Source of the DNA: an uncultured Prevotellaceae bacterium
GTDB lineage: Bacteria > Bacteroidota > Bacteroidia > Bacteroidales > Bacteroidaceae
NCBI GenBank assembly: GCA_902788605.1
Contig: CADAKX010000001.1
Location: forward strand, 1-64,000
DNA: 64,000 bases
Reading direction: 5' to 3'
Positions 1 through 10,247 of this stretch are shown piece by piece (position 1 is the first letter of the stretch; every line of letters starts with the position of its first letter). Under the pieces are notes generated by a model, which ran no database searches, was not told the origin of the DNA, and saw only the letters and a list, made by a program, of their open reading frames with translations. Both the position numbers and the translations under genes were made by a program.

Positions 1-648
1 CGCTACTGACTTAGTGAACAGGAAGATGATTCGCAACAATGCCCTCCTGCTTTCTGCCGCAGCTCAGTTTAACGACCCTACTGCGGTTCAGATTATCAAT
101 TGGCTCGGGGAAACAACCATCCTTACATGCTCTGACGAAGAAAGGATGTGGAATATGGCCGTAAACCATCTTGATGATATAGAGATGCGGTCAAGAATCG
201 TGGAATTTTCCAAGTTTGCCGACCTTGGTATTGAGGATATAGAGAAAAGTGACAATCATATCCTTAGCCGACATCTGCAGTATGACACAAATGGAGCGGC
301 AAAAGGTGAAACCAGCTTCCCATTCCTAAGCATGGAATCAGAAGGAACCATCAAGTATTTCTCTATGGCTTACCCTATCATCAAGGCTCTTGACAACGGA
401 TCGAGACTTGTCATTGATGAGTTCGACTCCAAACTGCATCCGGTTCTGACAAATCGGATTATCGTTTATTCCGTCGTGATCAAATCTGGTTCACCCAGAA
501 AAATCGATTTGGAGCCACCTCACTCTATTCTTTGTCAGACTATAAAGTCAGGAGTGATGCTCCTTTCGAAAAGGATTATCTCAGTGGTAAATATGGAGCC
601 ACACCCATTATCGGTAATCTGGAGTCAGTATTAAGGAGGGCAGAGTGA
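1..648 (+). pseudogene. Broken RloA/AbiLii-type AAA ATPase gene, 3' part
   Basis: The reading frame is open to the left edge, so the start lies outside the window. It encodes the C-terminal half of an AAA15/RloA-AbiLii ATPase, a family linked to abortive infection and restriction loci. Visible motifs are NALLLSAAAQFND, an ABC-like signature SEGTIKYF and a Walker B/D-loop VIDEFDSKLHP. Near position 461-466 the frame is broken. The original frame stops at 634, but a frame shifted by +2 from about 466 reads LFRRDQIWFTQKNRFGAT through to RRAE and TGA at 646-648, which is the normal C-terminus of this family. About 25-30 residues that usually lie between these parts, including the switch-histidine segment, are missing. 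I infer a deletion plus frameshift in an inactive gene. The usual partner gene is not visible downstream. Confidence 0.8.
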
Positions 649-928
649 TAGTTGAACAACTCCTACAGTTCATAGAGTAAAGATGAACCTACAGTTTTCT
701 GCATAGCCATCATTCCTGGTATCAACCATCGATTAAGTTTCACCCAGAATCGTACAATACTTATTCGGGATTGTTCTGGGACGCAGGGTTTCCTTGTTTC
801 TATAGTATTTGATAATTGTTATTCTGTTGCTCATTTTTATATGGTTTTTGGTAATTGATTACAAAGGTCAATACTTTTAGAAATGTTATCCAAATATTTC
901 CACTTAATATTTTTCCAAAAATTAGTCT
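649..928. other. Intergenic, no gene seen
   Basis: There is no convincing coding sequence. An imperfect hairpin (CCCAGAATC near 753 with GATTGTTCTGGG near 769-780) has no T-run, so I do not call it a terminator. It is probably the decayed remainder of the accessory region that held the broken ATPase gene. Confidence 0.6.
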
Positions 929-1320
929 AAGCCATCACACTCTATGCTAATATTCTGATTTACATGAAGTTAGGTTGTGATGGCATCCTTATTATGCCAT
1001 CACGTAGCCATCACAATTTATTGTTCTTTACATCATAATTGCTGTTGCGCCGATTTCTATCTCACTTATTTCAAAGTAGTATCACGCACTGGAACTCTCA
1101 GTACCATGAGGTGGAACTATCAGTTCCGCCAATGGGAACTGTTAGTTCCACTTATATACGCTGTTGTGAAACATGCTTTATATCAGTCTGTTATGTCAAT
1201 TTTTTCTAGATTATATTCAGTTATATCATTCAATGTGATGGCTACGTGATGGCTTTTAGATATTGCCATCACGTATTAATACGCAGTATATCAGTGTGTT
1301 AAGTAGTTGTGTGATGGCTT
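929..1320. repeat. 392-bp non-coding element with ~85-bp inverted arms
   Basis: The two ends are a perfect 12-bp inverted repeat: AAGCCATCACAC at 929-940 and GTGTGATGGCTT at 1309-1320. The octamer GCCATCAC or its complement occurs eight times, at 931, 977, 996, 1007, 1235, 1246, 1265 and 1311. The spacings are mirror-symmetric (46, 19, 11 bp inward from each end). The inner parts, GCCATCACGTAGCCATCACA at 996-1015 and its complement at 1234-1253, match over 20 bp. The arms 931-1015 and 1234-1318 have equal length and align without gaps. The centre (1016-1233) holds three palindromic units listed separately. No transposase is present and no target duplication is obvious. It could be a MITE-like element or a replication or partition site left by a mobile element. 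Confidence 0.75.
1091..1156. repeat. Three 22-bp palindromic units (GGAACT-N3-AGTTCC type)
   Basis: Units start at 1091, 1113 and 1135, exactly 22 bp apart: GGAACTCTCAGTACC, GGAACTATCAGTTCC and GGAACTGTTAGTTCC. Each is a 6-bp inverted repeat around 3 bases. The 7-base spacers differ. The set lies in the centre of the large inverted-repeat element. The two-helical-turn period would put all copies on one DNA face, which suits a cooperative protein-binding site, but no partner is known. Confidence 0.75.
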
Positions 1321-1640
1321 TCTTTGTTTTTTATGATTCTTTTCTATCATTTCTTTTGTTTAATCACATTTATTTTGTAATTTTGTGTCGAAAAATTAAC
1401 AGATTCATTAAAAAGAAGAAACAGAAAGACAATATATCTGTAAATAGTAATTGAAAAGTATACCACCATAATAATCGAAAAGGGTACTACGTAGACCAGA
1501 GTTTTTACGTTATATATACGGTAGCTCAGAAGAGCGCTGTAATTGTATAGTCACAAATCATACCTCGTCAACATGACGGGTACGTCATATCGTATTAAAG
1601 AAACTAAAAAATATATCAGTAACAAGTAATGTATAACAAA
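1321..1640. other. AT-rich intergenic stretch, no gene seen
   Basis: There is no supported gene. It contains a small perfect hairpin, GCTCAGAAGAGC at about 1534-1545, and further AT-rich sequence leading to the promoter of the CPBP gene. Confidence 0.55.
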
Positions 1641-1647
1641 CTTTTTA

Positions 1648-1655
1648 TACCTTTG
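1648..1655 (+). promoter_or_regulatory. Bacteroidota -7 promoter element for the CPBP gene
   Basis: TACCTTTG matches the TAnnTTTG consensus and lies 28 bp upstream of the ATG at 1684. No clear TTTG is seen about 19 bp further upstream. Confidence 0.7.
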
Positions 1656-1683
1656 CAGCAAGATACATATAATCTTAACTGAA

Positions 1684-2511
1684 ATGACAAAGAAGAAAAC
1701 ATTCTGGACAATGGTCCTACAGTTCCTGCTCTACTTCGTAGTAAGTCAGGGAGCCATCGTTGTGGGCATGCTCATCGCCGCCCTCTTCACTGGTATCACC
1801 CACAGAGGTATGACCAAAGAGGCGTTTATAGACAGTCTGACATCCTCAAGTTTGCTGCCATGGGCAATGATTGCAGGTAACATTGTGCTCATTGCCATAT
1901 TCCTGGGCGGACGCATGTTCCGACTGAGACTGGGGCGCATCCATCGCGACCAGATGTGGGCAGCGGCTGGCCGTACCGCACTCATCGCATGGGGCTGGGC
2001 CTTCACCGAGATAGCCCTACTGGTGCTGACTGGCTATGGTGACCTCTTTGCCGACGAAGAGGAAAACTTCGTTGCTCTCAGCAATATGCTGAAAGGCCCC
2101 TTGGGCCTCATCGCAGGTGGCGTCTTGGTGCCTATCGTCGAGGAGATTGTGTTCCGAGGTGCCGTCCTCGGCGGTCTGCTCCGCATGCGCATGAAGCCCT
2201 GGATGGCCATCGGTCTGTCAGCCCTCATCTTCGCCCTGTGTCACGGCACCATGACCCAGTTGCCAGGCACCATGATATTCGGTATCATTGCAGGCTGGCT
2301 CTGCTGGAGCACCAAGAGTCTCCTGCCCAGCATGATTCTCCATATCGTCAACAACTCAACGGCATCATTCCTCATTACATTCTCCAGTAATCCCAACGAG
2401 AACCCCAGCACACAGATCTGCTGGCTCCTACTCATCGTTTTTCTACCCACACTCCTCATCGGCCTCCGCTGGTTCCATCAGAAGAGGTATCTGTCCAAGT
2501 TTTCCGAATAA
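1684..2511 (+). CDS. CPBP family intramembrane metalloprotease
   Basis: This is a 275-residue multi-pass membrane protein of the CPBP/Abi (Rce1-like) family. These are intramembrane metal-dependent proteases whose bacterial substrates are mostly unknown. The three family motifs are present: EEIVFRG with Glu153, Glu154 and Arg158; FALCHG with His187; and HIVNN with His220 and Asn224. Hydrophobic segments cover about residues 10-37, 58-75, 95-117, 138-152, 173-186, 195-208 and 240-258. The start at 1684 follows a good promoter at a short distance. The gene is monocistronic, in a different orientation from the enzyme operon it faces, and the two 3' ends are separated by a periodic repeat. A housekeeping role in protein maturation or an immunity-like role are both possible. 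Confidence 0.88.
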   Translation: MTKKKTFWTMVLQFLLYFVVSQGAIVVGMLIAALFTGITHRGMTKEAFIDSLTSSSLLPWAMIAGNIVLIAIFLGGRMFRLRLGRIHRDQMWAAAGRTALIAWGWAFTEIALLVLTGYGDLFADEEENFVALSNMLKGPLGLIAGGVLVPIVEEIVFRGAVLGGLLRMRMKPWMAIGLSALIFALCHGTMTQLPGTMIFGIIAGWLCWSTKSLLPSMILHIVNNSTASFLITFSSNPNENPSTQICWLLLIVFLPTLLIGLRWFHQKRYLSKFSE

Positions 2512-2520
2512 GAAATAGCT

Positions 2521-2625
2521 GTATACAACTGTTCCAATGATAGAAACAACTTGTAACCATTATCGGAACAAAGTGTTTCCATCATTGGAACAAAGTGTTT
2601 CCATCATTGGAACAAATGTTTCCTA
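2521..2625. repeat. 22-bp periodic palindromic array between convergent genes
   Basis: Three well-kept units start at 2565, 2587 and 2609: GGAACAAAGTGTTTCC twice and GGAACAAATGTTTCC, with spacer ATCATT between the first two pairs. Two degenerate units fit the same register at 2521 (ATACAACTGTTCC core) and 2543 (GAAACAACTTGTAACC). Each good unit is a GGAA(A)CA/TGTT(T)CC inverted repeat. The array fills the gap between the CPBP stop and the esterase stop. It could act as a bidirectional 3'-end structure, but it has no T-run. Confidence 0.8.
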
Positions 2626-4386
2626 TTACTTCACCACAGTCTTGCGACCATCAATGATATAGAGGCCTGACTTCAGCTGGGCATCGTTGATGCGACGACC
2701 ACTGAGGTCATAGACCTGAGATGACGAACGGCGCTGCTCGGCGGTAACATCGGTGATACCTGTGGGGCCAAATGTCAGTGCTTGAATATTCAGTGTGCCC
2801 AAAACGAAGTCGGCATTGCGCTCGGCATCAGCATAGATAGCTACTACATAATTACCCGTCTGGGGTACGTCGAACTCATAGGACTGGAGCACCGCACCCG
2901 AAAACTTGTTGGCCACGTTATTGCCAATATTAATGGTAGGGGTATAAGTGGTCTGGGCAATGGCCTCACCATCAAGGTTCTCGATAGCCACGGTGACAGG
3001 CGAGAACTCAGGGCGATTCCAGTTGCACACTTTGAAACGCACAACATAATGGCCGGCACTGAGACGCAACGATGAGCGCCCCTCAGCAGTACCAAACTTA
3101 GCCCAAGCGGCCTTCTCCCTGCCACTGGCATTCTGCACCAGCAAACCATACTGGAACGAGCGCGAGCTGTTGGTAAACTTCAGGATGCGGGGACCAGAAG
3201 TATAGGATAGTCCACCACCAATACGCTTACTGGAGCCATTACATACATACCAATCCTGAGGCACACAGTTCTCAACCTTGAAGCGCTGCACCAATGAATA
3301 GGATGTCTGAACGCTGACATTGTTGACCAGACACGAGGCCACATAGGTCTTGCCATTGCTGTCGGTGACCTTGGCCTGGAGGTTGTGTTTACCGCTCTTA
3401 GGCTCAGTGATCTGGGCGGTGAAAGGCGTGGCAACGAGCGAGTCGATACGGCTCTTACCGTCGAAGAACTCGAGTGAAGCCACCTGGGTATTAGCTGCAG
3501 TTGCCTTGGCTGTGGCAGCCAAGTCGATATCAGGGAACAACAGCGAGTCCTTGGGCGAGAAGCAGAGGTTGGTCGTCTCGCCAGCAGGCTTGGTGAAGCG
3601 CGCGAAGGGCTGACCCAACGAGAAACGCTTGCAGAAGTTCCAGATAAGTTTGCGGTTATCGGTCATAGGCCAGTGACCACCATTATTATAAGAGAAGAGC
3701 CATACCTCGCCACCATTGGGACCACCCGTCCACTTCTCCAGGTCGCCGTCGTACCAACCGGGTTGATAGACAGTCTTCGAATAGCAGGTGTGCTTGTCGT
3801 GCTTGGCATAGTTCTCAATATAAGCGTGAATACCATACTGCTCATAGCCAAAGACATCGTCGCCATAGGCAATGCACTCCAGCAGATTGACGGGTTTCGT
3901 ACAGTTGTTCCAGGGCGATTCAGAGAACTGGATGCCACTGGTAGGCGCAAAGGCCGCAATCTTGCTTTGCATCTTAGAGATGCAGTGGTGGATAAGCATC
4001 GAGCCCATCGAGAAGCCAGACCAATAGACGCGGTTCTTGTCAATCTCGAAGCGGTTGTACATCTCGTCGATGGTCTTCGTGACGAAGTTCTGGTCCTTGG
4101 TACCACCAGTATCCCAGGTACTGCCGTCACTGCGTAGATAGGCAACAACGAACTTAGCCGTGTCGATCATCTCGTACAGTTTATCAGAGCCATACTGATA
4201 TTCAGGGTCCTGGTTCATACCATGGGTGACAATGAACAGGGGTGAGTTGACTGGCAGCGAGTTGGGCGTAAACACCACCATGTTGCGCTGCTGACCGTTG
4301 ACATTGATATCAATAGACTGCTTCTGGTAGGCGCTGACATGCAGCGCCACCAGAAGCAGCAAGAGGGGAAATAATATGCGTTTCAT
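2626..4386 (-). CDS. Secreted PHB-depolymerase-like (LpqC/CE1-type) esterase with C-terminal modules
   Basis: This 586-residue protein has a signal peptide (about 1-19). An alpha/beta-hydrolase domain follows at about 25-260, with nucleophile Ser126 in GFSMG, His238 in GGHWP and an acidic candidate at Asp176/177 in AYGDD. Next come an Ig-like domain (about 290-360), a jelly-roll module that may bind carbohydrate (about 365-545) and a C-terminal tail of the type YDLSGRRI...GLYIIDGRK. The family includes feruloyl and acetyl-xylan esterases as well as PHB depolymerases. In this locus a hemicellulose esterase is most likely. It is the last gene of the ~20-kb enzyme operon, 5 bp after the CE6-CE1 gene. 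The tail resembles type IX-type sorting tails and recurs in two other proteins of this window. Confidence 0.75.
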   Translation of the reverse strand: MKRILFPLLLLLVALHVSAYQKQSIDINVNGQQRNMVVFTPNSLPVNSPLFIVTHGMNQDPEYQYGSDKLYEMIDTAKFVVAYLRSDGSTWDTGGTKDQNFVTKTIDEMYNRFEIDKNRVYWSGFSMGSMLIHHCISKMQSKIAAFAPTSGIQFSESPWNNCTKPVNLLECIAYGDDVFGYEQYGIHAYIENYAKHDKHTCYSKTVYQPGWYDGDLEKWTGGPNGGEVWLFSYNNGGHWPMTDNRKLIWNFCKRFSLGQPFARFTKPAGETTNLCFSPKDSLLFPDIDLAATAKATAANTQVASLEFFDGKSRIDSLVATPFTAQITEPKSGKHNLQAKVTDSNGKTYVASCLVNNVSVQTSYSLVQRFKVENCVPQDWYVCNGSSKRIGGGLSYTSGPRILKFTNSSRSFQYGLLVQNASGREKAAWAKFGTAEGRSSLRLSAGHYVVRFKVCNWNRPEFSPVTVAIENLDGEAIAQTTYTPTINIGNNVANKFSGAVLQSYEFDVPQTGNYVVAIYADAERNADFVLGTLNIQALTFGPTGITDVTAEQRRSSSQVYDLSGRRINDAQLKSGLYIIDGRKTVVK

Positions 4387-4391
4387 GATGC

Positions 4392-6443
<2,052 letters not shown>

Positions 6444-6446
6444 CTA

Positions 6447-7964
6447 TTATTTGAAAATCCAATAATCCAAATGTACGTCGCCATTGACATCGCCAAAGCA
6501 GAGGTAGAAGTCGTGCACACTGTTGGCACCCTTCACCTTGGTGGCAAAGGTCTTATAGGTATCGAGCGAACCGGTAGCACCAATCTTCACGATGCCGACG
6601 ACCGGGCCGTTCTCTGAGTCGAGACGCAGAGTGACGGTGCACGTACCGGTAGCGGCAGCAGAGATGCTGAACTGCTTGGCACCAGCACCGAAGTCCACAC
6701 CACGCAGGCGGATATACTCGCCATTGTCAATGTCATAGATATACATGTTGCGCTTGCCGGTAGAGGCAGGCATATCCTTGATGACGCCGGTGTTGGGGAT
6801 GCCCATCTTGGCACTCTTCAGCCCCTTACCCCAGGCCATTGTCTCGGCCTCAACACGCTGGTAGGGGTTCAACCAGTGGAGCTGCTGCATGGGTTTCTCG
6901 TCGAGCCAATAGGGAATCTCGGGGATGGTGCCGTCAACGAGGTAGTTGATCTCGCTGGCACTCACGCTGCGGCGCTCGTGGTGGATATAGCTATCAAGGT
7001 GCATCAGGTCGTAGTCCTGACCGAAGACATAAGAGTGACCCTTATAGTCGCAGATGCCGGGGTGATTGCCGCGGTCGCGTTCGGTGGGACGCATGATATA
7101 GCCCTTCCACTCCCAGGGGCCCATGGGCTTGTCGCTCATGGCATATCCCAGAGCCTCGGGACAGCATGTGGTGGCATAGGCCAGGTAGTACTTACCGTTG
7201 CGCTTATAGAACCAAGGACCTTCCTGGTAGTTCTTTACCTTCCAGTTGGCTTTCTGTGAGCCAGGGATACGGAGGTTGATCTTAGCGCCTTCCTCCTTGA
7301 CGGGACGCATCACGCCGTCGGCAGGGTTGAGTACGAAGATGTCACCCGAAGTAGAGATCATATCCTCATTCAACTTGATGCAATAGACGTGGGGATTGCC
7401 CCAGTACATGTAGGCCTGGCCGTCGTCATCAACAAAGACAGAGGGGTCGATATCATCCCAGTGCTCCTTCTGCCATACCAGAGGCTGACCCAGAGGGTCT
7501 TTGAAGGGACCGTAGGGAGAGTCGGCAACGAGCACGCCGATGCCATGGCCATGAAGGGGTGCATAGAGGTAGTACTTGCCATTGCGCTCTACGGTCTGGA
7601 TGGCCCAAGCTCCGTTGTCGCGGCTACGCCAAGCAAACTCCTTGAGCGAGCAGACTGCACCGTGCTCGGTCCAGTTGGCCATATCGGTGGTCGACCACAG
7701 GAGCCAGTCGTACATAAAGAAGCCGGCAGAGTTCTTCTCGTTCTCATCGGGAATATCCTCGGGTGAGGCATCGTGAGAGGTGAAGAGGAAAAGGGTGTCG
7801 CCCACCACGATGGGTGAGGGATCGGCAGTGTACTTGGTCTGGAACAGGGGCATGTTAACCTTTTTGAGGTCGGGCATGGGGTCCTTGTGATCCTGGGGCT
7901 GAGCCAGCGCGGGCTGAGCCATGATGGCAGCGAACAAAGCTGCGGAAATGATATTCTTGTTCAT
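6447..7964 (-). CDS. GH43 glycosidase with C-terminal CBM6 (arabinoxylan-active type)
   Basis: This 505-residue secreted protein has a signal peptide at about 1-21. A five-bladed GH43 domain covers about 38-350, with catalytic Asp48 (TADPSP), pKa-modulating Asp173 (DDIDPS) and acid Glu248 (YQEGPW). A beta-sandwich with CBM6 character follows at about 368-505, containing RVEAETMAW, which is typical of CBM6 starts. Enzymes of this architecture remove arabinose from arabinoxylan or act as xylosidases; the exact activity cannot be read from the sequence. The next gene upstream, 14 bp away, carries the same GH43-CBM6 arrangement with an added esterase, so the two are probably old duplicates. Confidence 0.85.
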   Translation of the reverse strand: MNKNIISAALFAAIMAQPALAQPQDHKDPMPDLKKVNMPLFQTKYTADPSPIVVGDTLFLFTSHDASPEDIPDENEKNSAGFFMYDWLLWSTTDMANWTEHGAVCSLKEFAWRSRDNGAWAIQTVERNGKYYLYAPLHGHGIGVLVADSPYGPFKDPLGQPLVWQKEHWDDIDPSVFVDDDGQAYMYWGNPHVYCIKLNEDMISTSGDIFVLNPADGVMRPVKEEGAKINLRIPGSQKANWKVKNYQEGPWFYKRNGKYYLAYATTCCPEALGYAMSDKPMGPWEWKGYIMRPTERDRGNHPGICDYKGHSYVFGQDYDLMHLDSYIHHERRSVSASEINYLVDGTIPEIPYWLDEKPMQQLHWLNPYQRVEAETMAWGKGLKSAKMGIPNTGVIKDMPASTGKRNMYIYDIDNGEYIRLRGVDFGAGAKQFSISAAATGTCTVTLRLDSENGPVVGIVKIGATGSLDTYKTFATKVKGANSVHDFYLCFGDVNGDVHLDYWIFK

Positions 7965-7978
7965 GTTAAGTCAGTATT

Positions 7979-10216
7979 TTATTTCAGTTTGTTAAATTTT
8001 GCATTCTTCTCGATGGTCCAACCTTTGCGCTTTGACAACAGGCAGTCCTTGCCCTTGAACATCTTGGCCGACTCTTTGTCGCCCTTGAGCTGCCAGTTGA
8101 GCCAGTTGAGGGCTACGACGGTGAACTCACCGCCATGGGCCTGACGATAGGTACCACCGTGGCCAACGGGGAAGTTGGTGGCGCAGCAGGGCACATGCTT
8201 AATTTGATGGAAGTCGTCCATACCATTCTCATAAGCAATGTCAGTCTCGCCGCCAAGGATATAGATGATACTGGTGTGGATGTCCTTGAGTTTCGACTTG
8301 TCGGGCATGGGCATACCACCTACAGCCTGGTTGCGGTTGCTGTTCTTAAAGAGGCCGCTATTGCAGATCATGAGGGTCTTGATACGAGGGTCGGCGCAGT
8401 TGTAGAGGGTCTGCAAACCACCGCACGACATACCTGAGACACAGATATTCTTGACGTCAATCTTCTTATAGTAAGGTGACTTGGGGTCGGCATTCTGAGC
8501 AATAGCCCAATCGATAGACTCAATCTGCTGCTCAGTGGTAGACATAGGACCCTGATAGGCCTTTTCCTCCATGGGGATATAACCGGTTGCGAGCACAAGA
8601 TAGCCGTGAGATGCAATCTCATTGAGGAACTTGAAGTGTTCCCAGGGTGAGTTGGTGCAGGCACCATTACCCCATACAAGCACGGGGAGAGGATTCTTCT
8701 CATTGAAAGCAGAAAGGTCCTGAGGTACAAACACGGTGTGTGCCTGCAGCGTGGCCTCTTCCTTCATGATGGCCTTATACTGACCCAGACCGCCATCCTC
8801 AACCACGAGTGACTGATATTGACCCTGAATCTGCCACCAGTCGAAGTTGAAGAGCTTCGGACCCTTGCGGCCTGTGAACACGAAATAGAGGTTGTGGGTG
8901 CCTGTAACAGTCTTGGTGATATCGGCAGAAAGGGTCTGCCACTTCTCCCAACCGCCGGTAGCGGGTACCTCAAGACGGGCAATCATCTCGCCCTTCACAC
9001 TATCAAGGCGCACCTCAATCTGTCCACCACGCAGACCAGTGGCTACGCGGGCGGTAAACTGCTTAGCAACATTTCCGTCGAACTTCACGTTCTGGAGTTT
9101 GATATAGTCGCCATTGTGAATCTCGGTCACATAGACGCCCACCTCATCGTTCTGCTCGGTCTTCACACCCTTTGAGAAAGCCATCGTCTCGGCTTGAGTC
9201 TTGACATAGGGGTTGAAGGTAGAAAGAGGCTTCACGCCTTCATCAGTAGGCATGATAGTGGGGAACGAACCGTCGGCATTGTACTTAAACTCCTCTACAG
9301 CCACACTACGACCAAAGCCACCACCATTGGGCAACTTACCAGTGTGATAGAAGAAGTAAGAGTGTCCTTTATAATCGGCTACACCACAGTGGTTGGTAAA
9401 TGACTTGGTCTCACACAGGGGCATAATCTCGCCAGCATAGGTCCAGGGGCCTGTAGGTGTGGGAGCGGTGCTATATGAGATATGCTCGGGCACGCCACCA
9501 GCGGCATAGAGCAACTGATAGACCTTATTCTTATCAACCTTGTATTTCTTCTGGTCAACCTTTCTAATCCAAGGACCCTCGGTGTAGTTATCCTTATACT
9601 TCTTGCCACGCTCACGCTTGTTCATGGCGGGGGCACCGAAGCCTTCCTCGGTCATGTCCATACGACCCAATTCGCCGCTATAGGAAATCATATCGCGGTT
9701 GAGCTTCAGATAGTAAACCTGAGGGTTTCCCCATATCAACCACGCCTGACCATCGTCATCAATCATCACGGTAGGGTCAATATGGTCCCAAATACCATCC
9801 TCATAAAGAGGTTTTCCAATGGCATCCTTGAAGGGCCCGGTGGGTGAATCGCTCACAGCCACACCGATGGCCATACCACCAGAGAGTTTGCTGTGGGCAC
9901 AGATGTACCAATAGAACTTGCCATCGCGCTCGATGGTCTGAGAAGCCCAGGCACGGTCATCGGCCCAAGAGAACGACTCCAAGGCCAGGGGAGAACCGTG
10001 GTCGGTCCAGTTAACCATATCGGTGGTAGAATAAACGCGCCACTCCTGCATCCAGAAGAAGTCGGCACCGTCTTCATCATGCCCGGTATAGACATACATC
10101 GTGCCATTGTGTACCATTGGTGCGGGGTCACTAGTGCACCAGGTCTGCACAAAGGGATTCTGTGCTGAGGCTGTCAGGCCGGTCAGCAACGAAAGCGATA
10201 AAAAGAGTTTCTTCAT
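7979..10216 (-). CDS. GH43 - CBM6 - alpha/beta-hydrolase esterase fusion
   Basis: This is a 745-residue secreted three-module enzyme with a signal peptide (about 1-18). The GH43 domain spans about 20-330, with Asp30 (CTSDPAP), Asp147 (HIDPT) and Glu213 (YTEGPW). A CBM6-like beta-sandwich spans about 338-468, starting with QAETMAF. An alpha/beta-hydrolase spans about 475-745, with Ser597 in GMSCGG and His686 in PVGHGG. GH43 would release arabinose or xylose. The hydrolase resembles dienelactone-hydrolase/acetyl-xylan-esterase folds and probably removes an ester from the same chain. The first two modules parallel the neighbouring GH43-CBM6 protein. The gap to the GH3 gene upstream is 31 bp. The esterase substrate is inferred. 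Confidence 0.83.
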   Translation of the reverse strand: MKKLFLSLSLLTGLTASAQNPFVQTWCTSDPAPMVHNGTMYVYTGHDEDGADFFWMQEWRVYSTTDMVNWTDHGSPLALESFSWADDRAWASQTIERDGKFYWYICAHSKLSGGMAIGVAVSDSPTGPFKDAIGKPLYEDGIWDHIDPTVMIDDDGQAWLIWGNPQVYYLKLNRDMISYSGELGRMDMTEEGFGAPAMNKRERGKKYKDNYTEGPWIRKVDQKKYKVDKNKVYQLLYAAGGVPEHISYSTAPTPTGPWTYAGEIMPLCETKSFTNHCGVADYKGHSYFFYHTGKLPNGGGFGRSVAVEEFKYNADGSFPTIMPTDEGVKPLSTFNPYVKTQAETMAFSKGVKTEQNDEVGVYVTEIHNGDYIKLQNVKFDGNVAKQFTARVATGLRGGQIEVRLDSVKGEMIARLEVPATGGWEKWQTLSADITKTVTGTHNLYFVFTGRKGPKLFNFDWWQIQGQYQSLVVEDGGLGQYKAIMKEEATLQAHTVFVPQDLSAFNEKNPLPVLVWGNGACTNSPWEHFKFLNEIASHGYLVLATGYIPMEEKAYQGPMSTTEQQIESIDWAIAQNADPKSPYYKKIDVKNICVSGMSCGGLQTLYNCADPRIKTLMICNSGLFKNSNRNQAVGGMPMPDKSKLKDIHTSIIYILGGETDIAYENGMDDFHQIKHVPCCATNFPVGHGGTYRQAHGGEFTVVALNWLNWQLKGDKESAKMFKGKDCLLSKRKGWTIEKNAKFNKLK

Positions 10217-10247
10217 TGTTTAAAGAGTTATTGTTTCTTTATGTTTT

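Noticed and set aside
740..800. Terminator at the hairpin near 753-780
   Set aside because: The stem is interrupted by a bulge, and there is no T-run on either strand.
977..1454. Two short plus-strand open frames (90 and 63 codons)
   Set aside because: They overlap the inverted-repeat element, have no promoter or ribosome-binding context and no recognisable protein features. Chance frames.
1520..1600. tRNA-like stretch GGTAGCTCAGAAGAGCGC near 1529-1547
   Set aside because: It resembles a D-arm, but the loop is only 4 bases and no anticodon arm or T-arm (GTTCGAATC type) follows at the right distance. I do not call a tRNA or an attachment site.
2521..2625. CRISPR array
   Set aside because: The units are palindromic, the period is only 22 bp, the 'spacers' are 6 bases and nearly identical, and there are no cas genes. 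The same holds for 1091-1156 and 52969-53042.
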